A stretch of 64,000 nucleotides of DNA. Source: Helianthus annuus (Eukaryota; Streptophyta; Magnoliopsida; Asterales; Asteraceae). This document shows positions 1-11,397 of this stretch, piece by piece. The notes beneath the pieces are model-generated. The model saw nothing but the letters and a program-made list of their open reading frames with translations. It had not been told where the DNA came from and did no database searches. The stretch spans positions 108,303,378 through 108,367,377 of the forward strand of contig NC_035435.2 in assembly GCF_002127325.2 (NCBI RefSeq). The letters run 5' to 3'. Every line of letters begins with the position of its first letter. Within the stretch, counting starts at the first letter, position 1. The translations under genes were made by a program, and so were the position numbers.

Positions 1-647
1 CCTTCTCCAACCCATACAAAATTATTTAAGAGTGTCATTTTATACTAAAATCCTTGTAACGTTACTTGTTACGAAGTTTATAATACTTTCAATTTAAACT
101 TTAAATTGGATTTTTAAACATTTGTATATAAGGAAATTTCTTATTAACTTACTTAAGATAATACTTTTTAATGTAATACCACGTTTGAACTTGGTAAAAC
201 ATTTGTTATTTCTTTAAAATTTTTTATAGATGTGACGACAATACATCAATATATTCATGTCATGTCAGTATGTCACGTATTCAAATTATTTTTATTTTAT
301 TATTATTTTTTATGTTTCTAGTAACTTATATATTAGTTTGATATTTATAGTTTTCGATTATTGTTATTATTATATATATGATAGCGAAATTGATATGGAA
401 CTTGAGTGTGCGAAATTCAACCATGAAGGCGTTCACATAGATGATAGCGAAATTGATATGGAACTTGAGTGTGTGTGAAATTCAACCATGAAGGCGTTCA
501 CATAGATAACGAAGCTTATCTAGTGGACATGGGAGTGCCTAACACATTCAACTACGAAACTTAAGTAAGTTACGTTTTCATCAATGATTGTACATTTAGA
601 CCATAAAAAAGATGATCTAGTATTGCCTTACTCACTCTCTCTTCTAC
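1..647. other. AT-rich intergenic DNA with a tandem duplication
   Basis: No gene is recognised here. A 63-bp unit at 380-442 is repeated directly at 443-507, the second copy being 2 bp longer. One reading frame through the copies is open and reaches a TAA near 563, but it resembles no family I know and the 2-bp difference shifts the frame between copies. It could be a decayed terminal exon or chance. Confidence 0.5.
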
Positions 648-836
648 CCTAGTCATATAAGGCTTATGACCATTAGGTCATGGATTTGATTCACATAAGG
701 GGGTTTTTCAATATTTATTGGGTTTCCTCCTGAATTCGTGTATAGGCATTATTGCCTAGTGGAGATGGATATGATCCGGTGGTTCCGCTAGTAGCACAAT
801 GATACTCCAGTGGTCCGTCAGTGATCCAAATTTTCT
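648..836 (+). repeat. tRNA-derived SINE-like tail
   Basis: A segment near 690 resembles a pol III B box (GGATTTGATTC against GGTTCGANTCC). It is followed by a unique body with the motif GGAGATGGATATGATCCGGTGG. From general knowledge this style of body occurs in dispersed plant short repeats. The A box is weak. The sequence stops exactly where the neighbouring CACTA element starts, so its 3' end may be cut. A non-SINE repeat is possible. Confidence 0.35.
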
Positions 837-2582
837 CACTATTATAAAACGGAGCTTTAGACGGGGTGGTATGGGTTTTAAGACGGTGTTTTCAACACCG
901 TCTTAAAGTACAGTGGTTTAAAATACGTATGATCATTTTTGAACTCCTTTCTATACAACATACAATCATTTGGACATGCATGTATTCTTTCAACTTCCAA
1001 TTCCGTCAGGCACATATTTTTTTTGCTTCGTATAATGAAAGTAGTAACTCATTGCCTTCTGGAAGCATGTCATTTAATAACACTAATAGATCTGTGAAAC
1101 TCTTATCACTCCATCCGTGTGTTGACTTTAAGGTAGACAATCTCAAAACAACACTTAGTTTCGAGTATTTCTTACAATCAGCATATAACGGTTTTTCCTC
1201 ATCTTCAAGTAATTTTCTTAATTTTTCTTGCTCATCATCACCAATATTAGTCTCTAAATCATTATACATGTCATTGGGGTTGTCTTTGTCATCATTTAAA
1301 GTGGAATTTTCATGATCAATATATTGTTCGTTATTATCCTTTTTATCATTGTCTATTTTGAAAGACGATGTGCTTCGATTAGCAAGAGATTCCCCATGCT
1401 TTGACCAACAAGTATATCCGGGCATAAAACCATATCTAAACAAATGAAAGTTTATTTCTTTAATATCAAATTTTTGAAAATTTGTACACGATGCACAGGG
1501 ACAAAATATCAATCGATCTCCCATATTCACGCGATGAGCTTCGGCGGCCTTAAGAAAACTTTGAATACCCATTATATATATTTCATCTGTACGATTTCGG
1601 TAGTACACCCAATCGCGATCCATCTGAAAATTCAAATAAACAAAAAATGATATGAGCGTATACGTATGATGTAAACCGATGCTCTAAGGCGGTGAATCCT
1701 AACCCACTTTTTGAATATTCTATCTCAGAAGCACACATTTTAACGAGACGACATTTAAGAAAAAAATCGGCAGCATTTCCCCTTAACTCCCCAAGTATGC
1801 GAAAAACCGCAAACCCGTGAGAGTAGAGGAAATACCAACCGTTATAATGTATACATATCCTAAATGATATAGAATATTCAAAAAGCAGTCCCGAACGGGA
1901 CAATCCAAAATTTATGTCTATTAGATAAATTTTGGATGGGTAATTTTAAAGAGTTACCTAAATGTATATTTATATACCTATATGTAAATGTAAATATATA
2001 ACATCTATATGTAAATTAAAATAGAAAATTTTCATATATCACTATATCACTGAAAATAAATTATAACAATGTTAAACACATATACAATACATAATGCCTT
2101 AGAAAAACAAAAGAGAACTTCAATTTCTAACAAAAAAAACGTATAATTAAAAACTATTTACAAAACTACGAAACATTAAGTAACATATGTAAAGAAAAAA
2201 GAAACTAACCTTGAAGCTTTAAAAGCTTGTTAATGGTGAAATTAAATGAAGAAGGTGAGAAAGTTGGATGAAGAAGATGAGAGAATTGAATGAAGAAGGT
2301 GAAAAAGTTGGATGAAGAAGATGAAAGATTTGGTGGGTTGTTGGAGTGCTGAGATTTTGAATTGGATGAGTATATAAGACGGTGTTCAAAGGGAACACCA
2401 TCTAAAGAGTGCGTATATGACGGGGTTTAAGCATAAGACGGTGTTATATGGAATTTTGTTGAATATTTTAATTGGATTGGCACAACGGTCATGTGAGGAA
2501 TTGATTTTAAGACAGGGTTATTAAAATAACATCGTCTAAACTAAATATTAAACACCGTCTAATACTTTATATTGTAGTAGTG
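837..2582 (-). mobile_element. CACTA (En/Spm-like) transposon, shortened
   Basis: The left end reads CACTATTATAAAAC and the right end reads TAGTAGTG, that is CACTACTAC on the minus strand. Flanking trinucleotides are TCT and GCT, a 3-bp target duplication with one mismatch. Sub-terminal regions carry several inverted copies of a TAAGACGGTGTT motif (about 879-905, 2375-2405, 2434, 2508-2560), as CACTA elements do to bind their transposase. The only recognisable coding part is the transposase-associated domain at 1006-1635. The transposase catalytic core is absent, so this is probably a non-autonomous deletion derivative. Confidence 0.75.
1006..1635 (-). pseudogene. CACTA transposase-associated domain fragment
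   Basis: This 209-residue frame opens with a match to the plant transposase-associated domain that precedes the En/Spm (transposase_21) catalytic domain. Within the first 85 residues are a D-x-x-WVY start, a G-x-x-x-FL helix, a CPC-x-x-C cysteine cluster, an HL...GF segment and a W-x-x-HGE end. An acidic Asp/Asn/Glu-rich linker follows. The frame then ends with a region resembling the approach to the transposase domain, and the DDE-like core is missing. It reads on the minus strand, in keeping with the element. It is probably a remnant. Confidence 0.7.
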
Positions 2583-3395
2583 GCTATTAAAAGAACTGAA
2601 TTGTATACATGTATGGTGAATATAGTTGAAAAAGAGGTTATGTTTGTATATAACATGAAAAAATGAGCTTTGCGTATGGATATAACATGTAAGAAATGAG
2701 CTTTACACAAAATGTACATGTGCATCTCAATGTGTTTTTTGTCAAATTATTGATATTTTATATATAACAGTTTCATATTCACGTGCAAGAAAAAAAAAAA
2801 TGTTACGCTAGAAAAAAATATTTGGTTATTTGTTTGTCCTCAGAAAAAATTAGGTTATAACAAAACTTAGTTGAGATTTTTACCATAGAGAAATTGAACT
2901 ATTTTTTGTTTATTTCCATTCCTTAAGGTTCCTATAAAAAAGACTTTTTACGTGAGAAGTGTGAGAAAACATAGAAATTGACATATAGGCATCATGTTTT
3001 GGACTTAGACATGATGTTTTGGGTTGTTTTGACAAGAAAAACACCAAACATAACAATTTAAAACACAATACAATCTATTATGGACATGAAATTTAAAAAA
3101 AATAAAAAACACACTGCTTAATACTTAAAACACACTACTTAACGTTATTGGCATGGTGTTTTAGTTTTTAAGTCTAGAATTCATTGCATTGTGTCTTAAA
3201 TTGTTATGTTTAATGTTTTTCTTAACAAAACAAACCAAAACATTATGCACAAGTCTAAAACATGATGTCTACATGTCAATTTTTATGTCTTCTCGTGTCC
3301 TTTTTACTGGATCCTAAGACCCTTTTTTTAATATGTTAATTAAAGTACTTAACAAGTTTTCTCAGCAATCAAGAAGGTGCTGCATACGATCATAG
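2583..3395. repeat. AT-rich spacer containing a long-armed fold-back repeat
   Basis: No gene is seen. Arms at about 2950-3075 and 3180-3299 are imperfect inverted copies of roughly 120 bp. Both contain a CATCATGTTTTGGACTT-like core and an AACATAACAATTTAA stretch, separated by about 100 bp. This is typical of a fold-back MITE; the target duplication was not resolved. Confidence 0.55.
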
Positions 3396-3399
3396 TGGG

Positions 3400-3490
3400 A
3401 GATTATGAAATATTTGGAAGGCTAGAAACAACAAAATTTTCAACAATAAAAACACCTACATGACCAAAATCGTTCTCTCATTTTTAGGGT
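3400..3490 (+). pseudogene. LINE ORF2 C-terminal fragment
   Basis: The frame beginning at the TGG at 3415 reads WKARNNKIFNNKN, the signature found near the C-terminus of plant LINE reverse transcriptase proteins. Coding similarity stops where the adjacent MITE begins. It is a short dead fragment. Confidence 0.55.
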
Positions 3491-3497
3491 CTGGTTA

Positions 3498-3723
3498 TCC
3501 ACACATCCCCTCAATTTATCCACACATCCCCTAACCCTATACACCCCTCATTGCCCTATACGCCTGAAAATGGACCCACCTGATAAGCCCCTCATTGCCC
3601 TATACGTTTACTTTTTTTGTTACTTTTTCACACATCATATTAATTGTCAATGATTAGGTGTCAGCCAATGATTGCCCAATCATTGGCTCTTTTGTGTGGA
3701 ATAAAATTGGGGGGATGTGTGGG
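3498..3723. mobile_element. MITE with CCACACATCCCC termini
   Basis: The left end TCCACACATCCCCTCAATTT is matched by the reverse complement of the right end, with two mismatches over 20 bases. The interior has CTCATTGCCCTATACG repeats and an AATGATT/CCAATCATT hairpin. A related sequence in the opposite orientation lies at 23640-23940. No ORF is present. Confidence 0.6.
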
Positions 3724-3884
3724 TTTTCATTGGGATGAAATATTATTTAAAAAAAACTTTATATATATATTTTTTTAAATTGTTGTTAAAATAAAAAAAA
3801 TATAAACATTTATATTTATTATTATTTATTGTTATAAAAGGAAGGTATATAAATGTCATTTTTTATTTAATATATTTAGAAAAA

Positions 3885-4160
3885 TGGCAACATTTTTATT
3901 AGTTAATTATTATTATAAAACGTCAATATTTTTTACAATTAATATTATAAAACTTCTACATTTTTTATCAAGTGTTAGTATAAAACGTCAACTTTTTTTA
4001 AATTAGTATTATAAAACGTCAACAGTTTTTTAAATTAGTATTATAAAACTTCTACATTTTTTTATCAAGTGTTAGTATAAAACGTCAACATTTTTTTTAA
4101 ATTAGTATTATAAAACTTCTACATTTTTTATCAAGTGTTATTATAAATCGTCAAATTCTC
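3885..4160. repeat. AT-rich tandem repeat
   Basis: A motif close to ATTAGTATTATAAAACGTCAAC with a poly-T spacer repeats about five times, alternating with an ACTTCTACATTTTTTATCAAG variant. A related but more diverged AT-rich array in the inverted sense occurs at 23400-23620. Confidence 0.6.
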
Positions 4161-4266
4161 TATAATCCATAACGTAAGTGGGTCAAAGACCCTACCCGAC
4201 CCCTGGCCTGACCCGTCTGTCGGGACTAGTTATAACATTGTTTTTTAAATATGCATATGTTTTTTT

Positions 4267-4268
4267 AT

Positions 4269-4330
<62 letters not shown>

Positions 4331-4331
4331 T
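4267..4331. repeat. (ATT)n microsatellite
   Basis: About twenty uninterrupted TTA/ATT triplets. It is a length-polymorphic candidate locus with no coding meaning. Confidence 0.9.
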
Positions 4332-4399
4332 ATTTTTCATTTCACCCGTCTGCCCGACCCGTCCCTGGAGTGGATGACGGTTAGTTTTCTCCGTTAAGT

Positions 4400-5485
4400 G
4401 AATGTGAAATGACAAATTTACCCTTCATCTTCCCCACTATATAAAAACAAAACAACCTCATCCCACCCCCACCCACCCTCGCCTTTCTCTGTGTTCCCCC
4501 CACCATTAACCACCAACCAACCCATTGATGAAATTATCTAAATACATCATCAAATATATTATATCTATAATTATTTATTTATTATATAAAGTCAATTACA
4601 TATATATTCTTACTAGCAGTTTGTAAATTTTTGTCAAAGAAACAATTAAAAATAAAAATATATATACTTAGTCATGATGAAAATTAATTATTAATTAATA
4701 AAAAAGGTGAATGGCAGAAATGTGTGGCTCAGTGGCTCCAAGTCCATACGAGCCGTTTAAAATATGTGAGTCCCAAGATAAAATTTAAAACAGTTTATAC
4801 AGTTGCCGGAGATTTTTAACAGTGGCCGGAACTTCAAACACATGCCGGAGATTTTTAAATACCAAATAAAAGTCTTTGAGGATTCACAACACAAACACCT
4901 TATCTGCAACTTAGCTTACTCAACCAAATCAGCAAATATAATATAAAAAAAAAACTTATCACTATGACCTATTTTTGCTAATGGGGTCTATGAAAACGAG
5001 ATTTTAAATCTGCTTACAAATTTGTAAACAAAATAAGTGAAAACCCAACAAAGTTGTTTGAGGAATTTCAACAAACACATTATCTGCAACTCAGAATCAA
5101 TAAATCAAGGAAGTGAGAATGTGAAATGGGTGGAATTGGAAAAGGGTTTAAGAGAGAGATATGATTAGATCGGATGAGAGAGAAATGAAATGAAACTGAG
5201 ATTGTGATTTGAATTGTTGAAGTTTGAGAGAATGGTGGCCGTTTGATTGTGATTAGAATGGACGGTGGATGAGGGGTTTGGGATTGAGATCCGTGTGGTG
5301 TGCTTTCTTGTGATTTGAAAGTTGGGATATATCAGGTTATTTGTTTTTTTTTCTTTTTAAATTTGATGGTTACTAGAAAAAATAATTAATGTTACAAATG
5401 AAAATGAAAGTTTATTGATGTCTTGTTGTGTGGTATAATGGTATTATTAAATAGTTTGTTAGGAACGGCCGAAATACATAAGATT
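4400..5485. other. Intergenic DNA without recognisable gene
   Basis: The sequence is AT-rich with a short C-rich patch near 4460-4520 and purine-rich GAGAGA stretches near 5150-5250. No coding frame, RNA or repeat boundary could be supported. Confidence 0.5.
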
Positions 5486-5535
5486 AATGTATCTTTTCTT
5501 AGATTTTATTAATTTTTCACTATGTCATATGTCAT

Positions 5536-6953
5536 ATGGTGGTGGTGGTGGGTCGGCTGGGGTGGTTGTGGTGGTGGTGGTGGGTCGGCTATGGTGGTGG
5601 TGGTGGTGGTGGGTCGGCTGGGGTGGGTGGTTGTGGTGGTGGGCCGGCTGGGGTGGTTGTGGTGGTGGTGGGTCGGTTGTGGTGGTGGTGGTGGGTCGGC
5701 TGGGGTGGTTGTGGTGGTAGGTCGGCTATGGTGGTGGTGGTGAGCCGACTGGGGTAGTGGTGGTGGGTCGGCTATGGTGGTGGTGGTGGTGGGTCGGTTG
5801 TGGTGGTGGTGGGTCGGATGGGGTGGTTGTGGTGGTGGTGGTGGGTCGGCTGGGGTGGTTGTGGTGGTGGTGGGTCGGCTATGGTGGTGGTGGTGGTGGT
5901 GGGTCGGCTGGGGTGGTGGTGGTGGTGGGTCGGCTATGGTGGTAGTGGTGAGCCGACTGTGGTAGTGGTGGTGGGTCGGCTATGGTGGTGGCGGTGGTGG
6001 GTCGGTTGTGGTGGTGGTGGTGGGTCGGATGGGGTGGTTGTGGTGGTGGTGGTGGGTCGGCTGGGGTGGTTGTGGTGGTGGTGGGTCGGCAATGGTGGTG
6101 GTGGTGGTGGTGGTCGGCTGGGGTGGTGGGTCGGCTGGGGTGGTGGTGGTGGTGGGTCGGCTATGGTGGTAGTGGTGAGCCGACTGGGGTAGTGGTGGTG
6201 GGTTGGCTATGGTGGTGGTGGTGGTGGTGGGTCGGTTGTGGTGGTGGTGGTGGTGGTGGGTCGGATGGGGTGGTTGTGGTGGTGGTGGTGGGTCGGCTGG
6301 GGTGGTTGTGGTGGTGGTGGGTCGGCTATGGTGGTGGTGGTGGTGGTGGTGGGTCGGCTGGGGTGGTGGTGGTGGTGGGTCGGCTATGGTGGTGGTGAGC
6401 CGACTGGGGTAGTGGTGGTGGGTCGGCTATGGTGGTGGTGGTGGTGGGTCGGTTGTGGTGGTGGTGGTGGTGGGTCGGATGGGGTGGTTGTGGTGGTGGT
6501 GGTGGGTCGGCTGGGGTGGTTGTGGTGGTGGTGGGTCGGCTATGGTGGTGGTGGTGGTGGGTCGGCTGGGGTGGTGGTGGTGGTGGGTCGGCTGGGGTGG
6601 TGGTGGTGGTGGGTCGGCTATGGTGGTGGTGGTGAGCCGACTGGGGTAGTGGTGGTGGTTCGGCTATAGTGGTGGTGGTGGTGGGTCGGTTGTGGTGGTG
6701 GTGGTGGTGGTGGGTCGGATGGGGTGGTTGTGGTGGTGGTGGGTCGGCTGAGGTGGTTGTGGTGGTGGGTCGGCTATGGTGGTGGTGGTGAGCCGACTGG
6801 GGTAGTAGTGGTGGGTCGGCTGTGGTGGTGGTGGTGGGTCGGATGGGGTGGTTGTGGTGGTGGTGGGTCGGCTGGGGTGGTTGTGGTGGTGGGTCGGCTA
6901 TGGTGGTGGTGGTGAGCCGACTGGGGTAGTGGTGGTGGGTCGGCTATGGTGGT
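5536..6953. repeat. GGT/GTCGGCT minisatellite, left part
   Basis: The array is built from short GGTGGTGGT runs punctuated by GGGTCGGCT, GGGTCGGTT, GGGTCGGAT and GTGAGCCGACT. A higher-order period is visible: GGGTCGGATGGGG recurs at 5811, 6022, 6258, 6472 and 6712, spaced about 211-240 bp, then again at 6836. The plus strand is almost free of A and C, so all three forward frames stay open and encode Val/Gly/Trp low-complexity strings. I regard these frames as non-coding. The array stops at the target duplication of the retrotransposon at 6954. Confidence 0.9.
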
Positions 6954-7341
6954 TGTCACACCCCAACCGATGGTGGAAACATCGGGATGAGACGAACAAA
7001 TTGCTCAAAACAACATAACACTAAATGTGACAATATAGATTTAATCAAATTTCATAATTGCTAAAATGTCATACAAGATTCAAACATCGTATCAAAATAG
7101 TTGAAAACATTGTTATTCTAGATGGGTTTCTAGGTTCATCCTAGCTTGTTTTCTTGATCACTTCGTCTATCAACCTGCAACATGTATTAAAATAACATCA
7201 ACAAAAAGTTGGCGAGTATACAAGTTTAATACATAGCATAAAGTAGAATAAAAAGTTTAAATGCTCATATCCAACATGAATAACATGATCCAAGTTACTA
7301 CTTTGCCTTTCCCAATAGACTAGCGGGAGGTTAACACGTTC

Positions 7342-7510
7342 AACTTGTTCAATACGATCAACTTGTTTAATACGATCAACTTGTTAGATACGTCCAACTT
7401 GTTAGATACGATCAACTTGTTAGATACGATCAACTTGTTCAATACGATCAACTTGTTCAATACGATCAACTTGTTTAATACGATCAACTTGTTTAATACG
7501 ATCAACTTGC
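7342..7510. repeat. 18-bp tandem repeat inside the LTR, nine copies
   Basis: Nine full copies of AACTTGTTCAATACGATC, with CAA/TAA/AGA variants, plus a partial copy. The sister LTR has only three at 19597-19650, so copy number changed after insertion. The length of 18 keeps a minus-strand frame open as a KLIVLN hexapeptide repeat, which I regard as fortuitous. Confidence 0.85.
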
Positions 7511-8808
7511 ATAGCATATGAGATTAACAAGCAGCAAAATGTTTCGTGTTTAAATGTGGATAAAGTGTGAATATAACAAGTTTCAAGTGTTGTGTAATTT
7601 GAATATGGAATACATGTTGCACCCAAAGTGTTTAAAACGAAAATGGGATCGAGTATACTCACCTTAGTTTGCGTTGCGTTTCTTGGTAAGGAATTACGAG
7701 AGTGAATTGGATCCAAGTTTTGCAAGAGATCACCCTATTGTGTTTGGGAATTCGTTAATGATTAATATGATAACGAAAAGTAGTGGGAATTACTAGCAAT
7801 AGTAATATTTCTAAAATGGTAATAATCACATAATATTATTTCTGATTATTAATATTTGAAATGTGAAGATTTATTTTTAAATATAATAATTCTGAAAATA
7901 ATATTGACAATAATATTATTAAATATTAATAGTTATTTCTGATAATAATAAAATAGGTTAATAATAATAAATCTGATAAAGTTTTCGGAATAAAAATTCG
8001 GATTTTAATAAGATATTAATAAAGGTTCTGATTTATTTCAAAAACATTAATTTTGATAATATTGATTAAAATTCTGAAATAATAAATCTGAGAATATTAT
8101 TAAAAAATTACTGATATCTCAATAATTATAATAATTCATACATTAATAACAATTGATTTTATTAAATATTAGTAATAATATGTTAAAAGCATTAGTGATA
8201 TAATAATATTAGTAATAATAATAATAAGAATTGTAATAACAAAAAAGAAATAAAAGTAATAAGAGTAAACGAGTTCATGGCCGGAAATAAAGGAAATGTA
8301 ACCGGAGAAGAAGTTACCGGCGGCGTCGGCTTCGCTGGTGGCTCCGGCAAGGAAGCGGCGGAACTTCGGCGGTGGGCGGTGGTCTCCGGCGGTTTAAACA
8401 GGAAGGATAGAGAAAAGTGGGCGTTTGCGAGGTGGGAGATGAGGTGGTTGCAGTGTAGTTTTCTGAGGAGCTGTGAACGAGAGATGTGAGGTTGTGAGGG
8501 AACGGAGTCTCGGTATATATAGAAATCGAAGGCGGTTCCCGAACTTTGGAAACGATCGCGTGTTTGGAAACCTAATCAATTCGGTTAATTTGAAGAAGGG
8601 AATGGCAATCATGTTGAATATTTGATTGACAATCAAAAAATGATAACAAAGGAAAGGATAAACGAATCGGGAATCAATCACGAAATGGAAAAGGAAAAGG
8701 TCAAAGGCGGTTGCTGAAACTCTGTTTTGGGCGGCAATTGGAATCAGGTCAAATTCGAAATAGTGGTTAAATATAATTATTTTCCATATATAATTGGATG
8801 TGGCATGC

Positions 8809-8874
8809 CCGGCCGGATGGTTGAGAGATCGTTTGTTATGCACGAGGTCGCGAGTTCGATTCCAAGGGGGCCGG
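8809..8874 (+). repeat. tRNA-like segment in the left LTR
   Basis: A B-box-like GAGTTCGATTCC lies 3' of a D-arm-like GGATGGTTGAGAG. The ends CCGGCC and GGCCGG can pair as a short acceptor stem, and a C-run and T-rich stretch follow. The T stem is imperfect, so a functional tRNA is unlikely. It looks like a tRNA-derived SINE head caught in the LTR, opposite to the element's transcription. The same segment occurs in the sister LTR at 20956-21021. Confidence 0.45.
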
Positions 8875-9135
8875 TTCTCACCCAGGATACCCCCCCCCCT
8901 TTTTGTTCCTTTTTGACTTAACTGAACTAACTGAGTTAGTTAGTTGTTTCCTTTGGAAGTTTCTAACCAGGTTAGACTTAACCAGGTTAAGTCCAATGTT
9001 ACAAAGGATTTGCTAACCTAGTTAGTTTAAACTAACTAAAATTCAATAAAATTCCTTTTTATTTATTTCCAATACTAATTTATTTAATTAATTACTTTAT
9101 TTAATTACTATATTTATTTATTTTAACTAATAATA

Positions 9136-11397
9136 TGTCACACCCCCAAATAACCACCTAGGGCATATCCCTATTGGAGGTGCAACGATTCAACAAAGAG
9201 CCACCAACCATATCAAACACAAGTTATAATGTATTGAAATATCCAATTGAAAGAAATGTATCATTTGAAAAGTTAAACCAAAACCAAAGTATTGAGCGGA
9301 AGCATAAATGTATAAGTGCGTATATGTATCAAAAGCAAATCAAATAACTGTTTATTATGACCACAACCACTCCAGCAGCATCAGACAGCAAGCTCCCAAG
9401 TTCCTTCAATAATTACCTACAAGCATGCAACAAGTGTGTCAGACTACGCTGGTGAGTTCAAGGTTTCGTTAACGTGTTGTGTTACCAGATATTTGTTAAT
9501 GCGATTCAATGTTGTGTTACGATGTTGCTCAAGTTAGTTACCCTAGGGACTACGCCCTTACGTAACCGAGGAGTGTGCCTCTTAGCAACCCACTATGTTG
9601 TTCAGTTAGTTACCCTAGGGGAACCGCCCTTACGTAACCGAGGAGTGTGCCTCTAAACAACCATAGTGAAACCCAGATAATTAGTACCTAATAGCGCTAT
9701 CAACTAAATACCTCCATTGCCCTCCAGGCAATCAGATGATCAACCCCATGTTCAATAACCAAAACCGATTAAGTTGTTTACCCAATGTTTCCCTTCCAAA
9801 TGTTTACCAGTTGTCCCAAACCACCGGGACGCATGCTTGAGAAAAGTGCAGTGAACTCACCTTTGGTTTGCTCGGTAAGATAATGTACTTCTAATGTTAA
9901 TTAATGGTTAGACCAGTTACACGCGACCTATAATATAAGGTCATGTAAATGAGTATACGAGTAGAGTTTTGCAATACCCTAGTGACCAAACAACCTGGTG
10001 TTCATGTGATCAAGTGAACAAGTTAACACACAGTATCACACAATGTACAATAAATTTCACTTAACTTATTATTTCAGAATAATAGGTCCTATCCACCTTA
10101 CATTACATAAGGTATTAAAAAAAAAAAACCAAACAATCTTAATTTAACATACATGAACAATATTATACTTTTCTTTTGTAACCATCGATGCATTCAACAT
10201 CCTTATTCACTGATCATATATATATATATTTTTTTTTCATTCATCATCCATTAGGCTGATATGCATGCCGCCCAAAGAAAGTCAACACACCACTCCCAGC
10301 CCACTACATTATTGGCGGCCCAATGAGGAACAGCAAGGGAAATTCGGTCCATTCCTCACCATCCACATCAGATTTACTCTACCCCACTTAATTTCAGCAT
10401 ATAATTAATGAGTTGGTTAGCTCAACTTAAATTACTTGAATTCATTAGTTATTCTTTACAACATCAGTAAACATAATATTGAGTCCGGTTTACTCGAGAT
10501 TAAAGTCACAATTCACAATCGTAATTTACCAACTTGCCACACAACATTGATATAATTTCAACAACAGTGATCGCTTAGACGAGTAATTACCAGCACAAAC
10601 AATTCATTCATATCATTAACATAAATTGTTGGATCATTCTTTTTCATATATATGTTCACATAACAAGTAGGGGTTACTAACCAAGATCTCAAACAACCGG
10701 TTATCATGTGGAAATACTTAGAGTCCTATACGTTAAACACATCACTGTAATATACAATTTACATGTTCACAAGTTCGACCATTAAAGTCCTATACGTCTG
10801 ATCTAAATATATCTTATCTATCAAGTATAATCATGCCTTCGTGTAACACACATATACGATATACGAACATACTGCACATAGCCAACACAACTACTAGACT
10901 CGACATGGACGATAATAACACTAACCGAATGGTAAGGGTGATGCTTGAATACACAGACTTCGAAGGGGAAGGGTTCTGCCGCCGGTTACCGAATTCAAGA
11001 GAGGGTGTGCCAGGGTTTGCAAGAAGTTGAGAACTTTAAACAGTAGGTACGTATTAATAATGGTGAGGGTTTATTTAGGGCTGCCACTAATCACAACCCT
11101 TGCTTCCGTATTTGAGAAGGAAAAGAAAAGAGTGGGCCGATAAGTTTAAATGAAACAATTAAACAAGTTTTGCTAGTAAATAACACATTTGGGCGGTTTC
11201 CTGTTTACTATCCGCATTGGGCTCAAGCCCATGCAAGTGGGCTATCGAACTTACATATATCCAAATCATAATTCTAATGGGCTAATTTAAATCCAATCAA
11301 CAAGTAACACTAATACTTGGCATGATGAAAAGAAATGACGAGGAGTCGAGATCATGAAATTCAAACGTTACTAACCTTGAAAGTTCGGGTTGTCACA
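9136..11397 (-). repeat. Left LTR of the nested element
   Basis: This 2262-bp LTR is almost identical to its partner. By eye I saw two substitutions (near 9189 and 9430) and three small indels: two in homopolymer or AT runs near 10110-10230 and one T near 11207. Such similarity implies a very recent insertion. It holds no convincing gene. Confidence 0.9.

Noticed and set aside
380..507. CRISPR-like or regularly spaced repeat array
   Set aside because: There are only two adjacent copies with no spacers; the sequence is eukaryotic.
7320..7725. Minus-strand KLIVLN repeat protein in the LTR
   Set aside because: It is the translation of the 18-bp tandem repeat; copy number differs between sister LTRs and no domain is present.
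8277..8843. Frames of 70 and 149 residues found in both outer LTRs as possible host genes
   Set aside because: They are duplicated only because they lie in LTRs. No family similarity was recognised and they overlap on opposite strands.
8809..8874. Functional tRNA gene in the LTR
   Set aside because: The T stem and anticodon arm do not form properly and the length is too short; it is only tRNA-like.
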